Part shown: positions 22,517 to 26,739 of the stretch, piece after piece | How positions within the stretch are numbered: the first letter of the stretch is position 1 | Layout of the letters: each line of letters starts with the position of its first letter | Source: a virus | Length of the DNA: 26,739 nt | Virus record (IMG/VR): IMGVR_UViG_3300021960_000425 | Coordinates: 1 to 26,739 of that record | Reading direction: 5' to 3' (one strand) | Position numbers and translations under genes: made by a program | Notes under the pieces: model-generated | The model's input: the letters and a program-made list of their open reading frames with translations, nothing else | Databases searched by the model: none | Told to the model about the DNA's origin: nothing

Positions 22517-22910
22517 TCTTTTCTACCTCATACTCTCTTATGGAGTTTAGTTCGTTATCTATAATTAAAAAATTATCTACAATAAATGAATCTGCTTCAT
22601 CTAAACTTCTTGCTATCGGAATATTAAGATTCTTACTCATCTTATATTCTTTAATGGTTTCCCCTATCCAATCTCGGTAAAGACATTTTGGATTGCAAAA
22701 AAGAGGTAATATAAAATATAGGTTTCTACCCATAGAAAATTTAGAATCTTTGAACTTGTCAAACACTCTATCAATTTCCAATAATACATCTTCCTGATCC
22801 TTATATGTCTTTACTTTATTAGTGATTGGACTTTGCCTTTTATAAGGAAACTCTTTGTCGAAGTGTGGATAACCATAGTGGCTAAACCACACATACGACG
22901 ACAAAGCCAT
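22506..22910 (-). CDS. Tail assembly chaperone, T-like frame
   Basis: A 134-aa frame, the second half of a lambda gpG/gpGT-type pair. It can start by itself at the ATG of the TAATG overlap, but is more likely reached by a -1 frameshift at A-AAA-AAA (22922-22916), giving a fusion of about 225 aa with the G-like protein. The sequence is aromatic and helical (SSYVWFSHYGYPHFDKEFPY, VLLEIDRVFDKFKDS, RSLDEADSFIVDNFLIIDNEL). The G-GT ratio guides assembly of the tube around the tape measure, whose gene follows with an 11-nt overlap. The domain is assigned by arrangement. Confidence 0.78.
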   Translation of the reverse strand: MALSSYVWFSHYGYPHFDKEFPYKRQSPITNKVKTYKDQEDVLLEIDRVFDKFKDSKFSMGRNLYFILPLFCNPKCLYRDWIGETIKEYKMSKNLNIPIARSLDEADSFIVDNFLIIDNELNSIREYEVEKNGR

Positions 22911-22922
22911 TAGCCTTTTTTT
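22853..22922 (-). promoter_or_regulatory. Programmed -1 ribosomal frameshift signal
   Basis: The slippery heptamer A-AAA-AAA (22922-22916) is in the zero frame of the G-like gene, three codons including the stop before its end (TCA AAA AAA GGC TAA). A 9-nt spacer follows, then a long hairpin: CTTTGTCG (22906-22899) with CGACAAAG (22860-22853), GTGTGG (22892-22887) with CCACAC (22868-22863), and TAGCCA (22884-22879) with TGGTTA (22875-22870), that is 8, 6 and 6 bp stacked with bulges. After the slip the ribosome reads R-L-M-A-L-S into the T-like frame. All parts of a frameshift cassette are present. Confidence 0.88.
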
Positions 22923-23182
22923 GAAACATCTAAAAATTCACTTAGACATTTCGAAAGCAAAGCATCTACCTCACCCATTGTTAAGGGCTTATCTTTGGCA
23001 ACATAATCGCTTTCTGATAAGCCACTTATTTTTTCTACAAACTCAAGACAATCATAAAACTTTTCGGTATCTACTTTACCAGTAGAATCTAAAGCCATCA
23101 TTCTTAATTTTTGTAGTTCTCGCTTTTCTTTGTAAGTAGGATTCTTCACTTCCCACTCTTTATCGAACATTTTAACCTTCAT
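22910..23182 (-). CDS. Tail assembly chaperone, G-like
   Basis: A 90-aa helical, charged protein located between tail tube and tape measure, the standard place of gpG-type chaperones. It begins MKVKMFDKEWEVKNPTYKEKRELQKL, then a helix with EKFYDCLEFVEKISGL, and ends LSEFLDVSKKG at the frameshift site. It would bind the tape measure during tail assembly. Strong AAGGAG start. The stop overlaps the T-frame ATG (TAATG), so both reinitiation and the -1 shift could make the second product. Confidence 0.85.
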   Translation of the reverse strand: MKVKMFDKEWEVKNPTYKEKRELQKLRMMALDSTGKVDTEKFYDCLEFVEKISGLSESDYVAKDKPLTMGEVDALLSKCLSEFLDVSKKG

Positions 23183-23197
23183 GTGTTACTCCTTCGT

Positions 23198-24307
23198 TTA
23201 CCAACTTGTATTAGTTACTGCATCACAAAATTCAAACTTAAATGCTGTACCACTTGCTGCACCACTTGCAGTAGGTTGTACTACTTTAAATGGAATTGTG
23301 ATTATAGCACCTGTGTCTGCATTTAGATCATAATTCACAGCAGTTGAATATACTTCTGCTGTAATATTCATTTCTCCTACACTTGATACTGTACCATCAC
23401 CTTGTTGTAAGGTTAATGTAGCAGTATCTCCATCTAAGAAGTCCTGTAATACATTATTAGCACTATCATTGTAGTTACCATCATACATAAATGATATTTC
23501 ACCTGTAATATTTACAGAAGGAACACCAAATGCATAGGCTTCTGCATCACCATTAGCATCTCTACCTACTCTTGCAACATTGTTTTCAAAAGTAAATGAT
23601 ACTGCTGTAATGATAGCATCAGTTGCAGATCCATTGACATCAAATTGTTTTGTATCAAAATATGATTCAATTTGTGTTGGTGATGTACTCATTAGTGTTG
23701 GTTCTCCACTATTAGCAGATAATGTTTGTCCAACTTTGAATCCTGTTGAACTTGCAAAACCTGAATAGAAAGTACCATTCAATAGTAATCTACCATCAGT
23801 CATATCAAAGTTCATTGTTAGTGATTGTAAAGTACCACTTGTGATGATTTTATCTTCGCCTGATGCAGGTCCATATAACCCAATATCAAAGATACTTGGA
23901 ATACCTGCTGTTGAACTTCCTGTAAAATCAGGTCTTGATAAAGCATTACTTGATGATGCTTCAATAGTGTGAACATAAGGATTAGCACCTGATTCACTAT
24001 GGTCTTGTAATACATTAGCCAATAATCTTACAAGCCCTGCTCTTTCTGCAGGAACTTCAAAATCAAGTGTTACAAATCCACCTTTTCTTGTTCTAAACTG
24101 GTCAAAGTCAGTTTCAATCATACCTGCATTGTTGCTTCGTATCTCCCCTGATTCTACAAGATTGAGGACTGGGGCAGATACATTGATTACAGGTAGTAAT
24201 TGATATGCTGTGTCGTCTGCACCTGCTGTTTCAAAAGCAGTTGCATTCTTTTGTTTAATACCTATGGCATATTGGCTTTTACCATAGACTTTGGAACTTA
24301 TAGCCAT
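23198..24307 (-). CDS. Major tail protein (tail tube)
   Basis: A 369-aa beta-rich protein. It has an N-terminal SKVYGKSQYAIGIKQKNATA, a central FVTLDFEVPAERAGLVRLL, and C-terminal repeated strands (ITGEISFMYDG, DGDTATLTLQQGDG, GEMNITAEVYSTAVN), the latter near the pattern of siphovirus tube proteins (ITGxxxF, ATLTLQ). Size and composition (many S, T, G, N, few K) fit an abundant structural protein. It lies after the connector genes and before the G/T chaperone pair, which is the canonical order. The ATG at 24307 has a GAGGAG site. Confidence 0.87.
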   Translation of the reverse strand: MAISSKVYGKSQYAIGIKQKNATAFETAGADDTAYQLLPVINVSAPVLNLVESGEIRSNNAGMIETDFDQFRTRKGGFVTLDFEVPAERAGLVRLLANVLQDHSESGANPYVHTIEASSSNALSRPDFTGSSTAGIPSIFDIGLYGPASGEDKIITSGTLQSLTMNFDMTDGRLLLNGTFYSGFASSTGFKVGQTLSANSGEPTLMSTSPTQIESYFDTKQFDVNGSATDAIITAVSFTFENNVARVGRDANGDAEAYAFGVPSVNITGEISFMYDGNYNDSANNVLQDFLDGDTATLTLQQGDGTVSSVGEMNITAEVYSTAVNYDLNADTGAIITIPFKVVQPTASGAASGTAFKFEFCDAVTNTSW

Positions 24308-24313
24308 TTGTTA

Positions 24314-24514
24314 TTACTCCTCTTTTTTAACTTTTTTCTTTTTAGGTTTGTTTTCTACTGGCTTGACTTGAACACCTAACGATTCAAATTCAGCCACATT
24401 TTCTTCATTTAACTCAACTTCTTTACCTTCTAACAATTCTCTAATCTTTTGATTAGGTGTATCTAAATAAGATGGTTTTTGCAGTTGAAGTCCTTTAATA
24501 TGTTTATATTTCAT
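24314..24514 (-). CDS. Hypothetical 66-aa protein in the connector region
   Basis: A small protein with an N-terminal basic segment (MKYKHIKGLQLQKPSYLD), a central acidic helix (KIRELLEGKEVELNEENVAEFESLG) and a lysine-rich tail (KPKKKKVKKEE). The ATG overlaps the upstream stop (TAATG). It may be a neck or tube-cap accessory protein given its place between the putative terminator and tube genes. No family recognised. Confidence 0.7.
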   Translation of the reverse strand: MKYKHIKGLQLQKPSYLDTPNQKIRELLEGKEVELNEENVAEFESLGVQVKPVENKPKKKKVKKEE

Positions 24515-24951
24515 TATGAAACCCCTTCATTTACATTACATTCTAAAGTCATTACAAATCTTTCTACTTCTGTATCTTCTTCGTCTCTTTCGTAGATAAT
24601 ATCGGTTACTTTGGCATTATACCATTCAGTAATACCCAATGCTTCTAAATCACGATTGTCAAAAAAGATTCTTTTTACAAGTTCTGCAACATCAGTTAAT
24701 CGTTGTATGTCTTTATCTCTTGTATAATCAGAACCTGAAATAATTTGAAAACTAATCAATGTTTCATATTGTCTTATATGAGCATTACTTGCATAATCAA
24801 TAAAAGTATCAGATTGTGGTCTTAATAAGAAACTTTCTTGTCCCCTGTGTTCATCGTAATACAAAGGAACACTTGGGATAGTCTGTTTAATAAGTTTTTG
24901 AATATTATTTAATACTCTATCTTTATATATATTTTCAAATTCTACTCTCAT
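24514..24951 (-). CDS. Putative tail terminator / minor tail protein
   Basis: A 145-aa protein immediately before the 66-aa gene and the tube gene, in the position of gpU/gp17-type tail terminators that cap the tube at the head. It has an N-terminal helix (FENIYKDRVLNNIQKLIKQTI), strands with SVPLYYDEHRGQESFLLRPQ and ETLISFQIISGS, and a long helix DIQRLTDVAELVKRIFFDN, an alpha/beta layout suited to that family. The acidic C-terminus (ERDEEDTEVERFVMTLE) also fits. The assignment is by position and general pattern, not by a sequence signature. Confidence 0.6.
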   Translation of the reverse strand: MRVEFENIYKDRVLNNIQKLIKQTIPSVPLYYDEHRGQESFLLRPQSDTFIDYASNAHIRQYETLISFQIISGSDYTRDKDIQRLTDVAELVKRIFFDNRDLEALGITEWYNAKVTDIIYERDEEDTEVERFVMTLECNVNEGVS

Positions 24952-25088
24952 TATCCTTGTCCTCTACTTCTTTTTTTATAATATTTTGTACTTGCTTTTG
25001 TACCATACTTGGTTCGTTTACTCATACCTTGTCTGGTTTTCTTTTTACCATTTCTTCTGACAATATTTATATTACTTTTTCTTGCCAT
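24951..25088 (-). CDS. 45-aa strongly basic microprotein
   Basis: A small gene overlapping the 109-aa gene by 17 nt and the next start by 1 nt (TAATG). More than a third of residues are K or R (MARKSNINIVRRNGKKKTRQ, then MSKRTKYGTKASTKYYKKRS) with no acidic residue at all. This is the third of three consecutive tiny basic proteins. It could bind DNA in the virion or RNA. A GAGG site precedes the ATG. Confidence 0.7.
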   Translation of the reverse strand: MARKSNINIVRRNGKKKTRQGMSKRTKYGTKASTKYYKKRSRGQG

Positions 25089-25401
25089 AAACCCTCTTTT
25101 GTGATTTAGGTGGATTCTTTTTACTTCCTCCTGGACTCCATAAGAACTTATCTGCCCAATATGCAGCAGATGATTTACCCTTAGCTATGTTTCTTCTATG
25201 TCTTGCTTTAAATGCTCGTCTTGCACCTGCAGAATAGTTATGTCCCATACCCTTAGCACCAAATCTAATTAGTTTTAGTTTATGTCCTATTTCTGACAAT
25301 ACAACTGCTTTCTTAGTCTTATGACTTGGTGTCATCTTCGGTCGATTGACTGCTTTCAAGCCATATCGTTTTAAGAGTTTTTTCTTTCTACCTAAATGCA
25401 T
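25072..25401 (-). CDS. 109-aa basic protein with RRAFKARHRR motif
   Basis: A highly basic protein with few acidic residues. The segment SAGARRAFKARHRRNIAKGK (about 57-76) followed by SAAYWADKFLWSPGG resembles a recurrent motif of small basic phage proteins (R-x-FKARH ... SAxYWA-K-W); I cannot name the family with certainty. The tail is KNPPKSQKRVYGKKK. The ATG overlaps the 16-aa microgene stop (TAATG). Being between the head-tail connector and tail terminator, it could be a virion DNA-binding or neck protein. Confidence 0.75.
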   Translation of the reverse strand: MHLGRKKKLLKRYGLKAVNRPKMTPSHKTKKAVVLSEIGHKLKLIRFGAKGMGHNYSAGARRAFKARHRRNIAKGKSSAAYWADKFLWSPGGSKKNPPKSQKRVYGKKK

Positions 25402-25451
25402 TATTTTTTACGACCTTTTTTCTTTTTCTTTTTTCCTTTATGATAAGGCAT
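25401..25451 (-). CDS. 16-codon polylysine microgene
   Basis: A start codon at 25451 has a strong AAAAGGAGATAAAG site and opens a frame MPYHKGKKKKKKGRKK followed by TAA. The stop overlaps the start of the 109-aa gene (TAATG). It is translated if the coupling works, so it is either a real polycationic peptide or a ribosome-loading leader for the next gene. The long A-rich run might also be slippery. Confidence 0.5.
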   Translation of the reverse strand: MPYHKGKKKKKKGRKK

Positions 25452-25453
25452 CT

Positions 25454-26440
25454 TTATCTCCTTTTAAGTTGGATTGTTTCTATTCCCCCACCTGATGTAT
25501 GGTCAAGTCCAGTTACTTCTACTTCCCATTCATCATTAGCAGTATAGACACCAGTTGAGAATCGTACATAAACTCCATGTCCTATTGATTGGAATGATCC
25601 ATCAATAATTTCTGCTTCTTGGTTGGCATTAATCTTTAATCCTGAATCATCTCCTACAAAAGTCTTATAGGTTACAGTAGATGTAGAACCTGCTGCAAAA
25701 GTACCACCTGTTTCAATTATAACCTTGATTCTATCATAAGATACACTTGGATAACCATAAGTGTCTACAATAGCCCCTGTAGTAGCACTATCAATCGATA
25801 CATCTTTTACTATCTTATCTCTACCATCTTCATCTTGATCTAAACTAATAATCCCTTTTCTAATTAGGTCTAATAGTCCAGTTCCACCTTCTTGGTCATA
25901 TACTTGAACTTGTAATCGTAGTCCATGTTGTTCATCGTATGGTAAGATTGCCATAGATGCTGCTAACAATGCAGTAGCCCTAACGATTACTTCAGGATAA
26001 TCCCTACCTAAACTATCCCCAGTTCCGACACCCTTGTTCTTGTAGATTGGTTTATTGATATAAGAACGAACAAAGTCAGAACTTCTCGATATAAACTCAT
26101 TAAAGAGTGTTTTATTATCCCTTCCAGCTGTCATAGTTACATCATAATTGGGATTGCTGTTTGTGCTTGGTCTGAAGTAAACAACATCAGCATCTTCATC
26201 AAAGTAGTATTTTCCATCTGCATCTATGCTTGGAATATCTGCTACTAATGTTTGTTCAATGTCATTTTCAAAAAGCATAGTGAACTTACCCACACTACCT
26301 GCTTTCCAAACCTCGTCATTCCCACTACCACTATGACTTACCCAGTTTGTGATTGTTCTTTTCCTGTCATAATCAAATACAAATGGGGCTACCAGTTGTA
26401 TATCATCTATTGTGCAATATGTATCAAGATATGTACTCAT
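25454..26440 (-). CDS. Head-tail connector (adaptor) protein
   Basis: A 328-aa protein. The N-terminus MSTYLDTYCTIDDIQ and the segment FNEFISRSSDFVRSYINKPIY, with later RATALLAASMAILPYDEQ, resemble gp36/DUF1320-type adaptors that attach below the portal. A beta-rich C-terminal domain (VSYDRIKVIIETGGTFAAGS, FSTGVYTANDEWEVEVTG) is an extra, longer than in typical adaptors (about 130-160 aa). The frame extends to a TTG at 26446; the ATG at 26440 has better spacing to AGGAG. It is followed by small basic genes and the terminator, a usual connector order. Confidence 0.68.
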   Translation of the reverse strand: MSTYLDTYCTIDDIQLVAPFVFDYDRKRTITNWVSHSGSGNDEVWKAGSVGKFTMLFENDIEQTLVADIPSIDADGKYYFDEDADVVYFRPSTNSNPNYDVTMTAGRDNKTLFNEFISRSSDFVRSYINKPIYKNKGVGTGDSLGRDYPEVIVRATALLAASMAILPYDEQHGLRLQVQVYDQEGGTGLLDLIRKGIISLDQDEDGRDKIVKDVSIDSATTGAIVDTYGYPSVSYDRIKVIIETGGTFAAGSTSTVTYKTFVGDDSGLKINANQEAEIIDGSFQSIGHGVYVRFSTGVYTANDEWEVEVTGLDHTSGGGIETIQLKRR

Positions 26441-26594
26441 TCTCAAATTCTCCTATTAATTGAGGAACTTCTAATTTGTCTATTAAACGAAACATTTCAG
26501 GTAGGTAATATTCTTTTTCTCTATCTGATATAGTGTTTGCTTGTAAAATAGCAGATAGTTCTTTTAATCGCTTTATTGATTCGCCTAAATCCAT
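26424..26594 (-). CDS. Hypothetical 56-aa protein
   Basis: A small helical, acidic protein (SIKRLKELSAILQ, SDREKEYYLPEMFRLIDKLE, GEFENEYIS). Its ATG overlaps the stop of the gene at the right edge (TGATG) and its end overlaps the connector start by 17 nt, where it carries the AGGAGA ribosome site. It may be a small assembly partner of the connector. No family recognised. Confidence 0.65.
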   Translation of the reverse strand: MDLGESIKRLKELSAILQANTISDREKEYYLPEMFRLIDKLEVPQLIGEFENEYIS

Positions 26595-26739
26595 CAATTC
26601 CCCTTTATAATCTTATTGTTCCAAGTTGTCATTCCATTATGTATGTCTAAGGTAATCAAGTTAAACCACCCATCTGTAAAGAAATCAACAATCCCTACAT
26701 TGTGAGTCCAGTTTACCTTTCTACCTTTTAAAAAGTCTT
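26594..26739 (-). CDS. C-terminal end of an unknown gene cut by the right edge
   Basis: The last 48 codons of a frame entering from beyond 26739. They read KGRKVNWTHNVGIVDFFTDG, then WFNLITLDIHNGMTTWNNK, and end in TGA that overlaps the next ATG. The alternation of strands and the GRKVNW and DIHNGM pieces faintly recall the end of calcineurin-like metallophosphoesterases, but there is too little to decide. Confidence 0.5.
   Translation of the reverse strand, partial: DFLKGRKVNWTHNVGIVDFFTDGWFNLITLDIHNGMTTWNNKIIKGN

Overview
The window is most of a tailed double-stranded DNA phage genome. It is AT-rich (about one third G+C by eye), densely packed, and almost entirely transcribed from the minus strand. 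The head genes (terminase, portal, MuF, scaffold, capsid), a lambda-type G/GT tail-chaperone pair, a short 496-residue tape measure and a tail tube point to a siphovirus-like virion. Low G+C, a T4-type fibre with NVGIG repeats and strong Shine-Dalgarno (SD) sites suggest an aquatic AT-rich Gram-negative host, but the sequence does not fix the host. No integrase, DNA polymerase, tRNA, CRISPR array or recognisable endolysin is visible.

Layout in the direction of transcription (right to left). The right edge (26739-23198) holds the end of an unknown gene, a 56-aa gene, a head-tail connector, three tiny lysine/arginine-rich genes, a putative tail terminator and the tail tube. From 23182 to 17158 come the tail chaperones with a -1 frameshift signal, the tape measure, a 39-aa basic peptide, a one-helix coiled-coil protein, an exported thioredoxin-fold protein without its cysteine pair, and two tail-tip proteins. 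A terminator separates these from one small plus-strand gene (16775-17056).

The divergent intergenic region at 16483-16774 carries two matching sigma70 promoters, two perfect DnaA boxes and G-rich direct repeats. All of this sits on what looks like the fossil of a replication-initiator linker, so it is the best origin candidate. Leftward from it run the early genes: zinc-ribbon and one-helix microproteins, an SSB with a DDDLPF tip, NinG-like and HNH proteins, a RecB-like exonuclease and an initiator N-terminal domain.

From 12299 to 9346 lies a translationally coupled cassette: beta-class DNA methyltransferase, HTH protein, Mom-like adenine-hypermodification protein and PD-(D/E)XK nuclease. 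Just before the methylase start is a GC-richer segment that folds into a long hairpin and is open in two coding frames.

From 9171 to 1 run the packaging and head genes: DUF5681-type small terminase, large terminase, one-helix 57-aa protein, portal, MuF minor head protein, virion morphogenesis protein, scaffold, capsid, FmdB-like zinc ribbon, and a tail fibre running off the left edge. Head genes at the left end and connector/tail genes at the right end fit a circular or permuted genome cut inside or just after the fibre gene. Stop/start overlaps (ATGA, TAATG) link most genes, so at least ten genes of 16-57 codons are supported by coupling and SD context.
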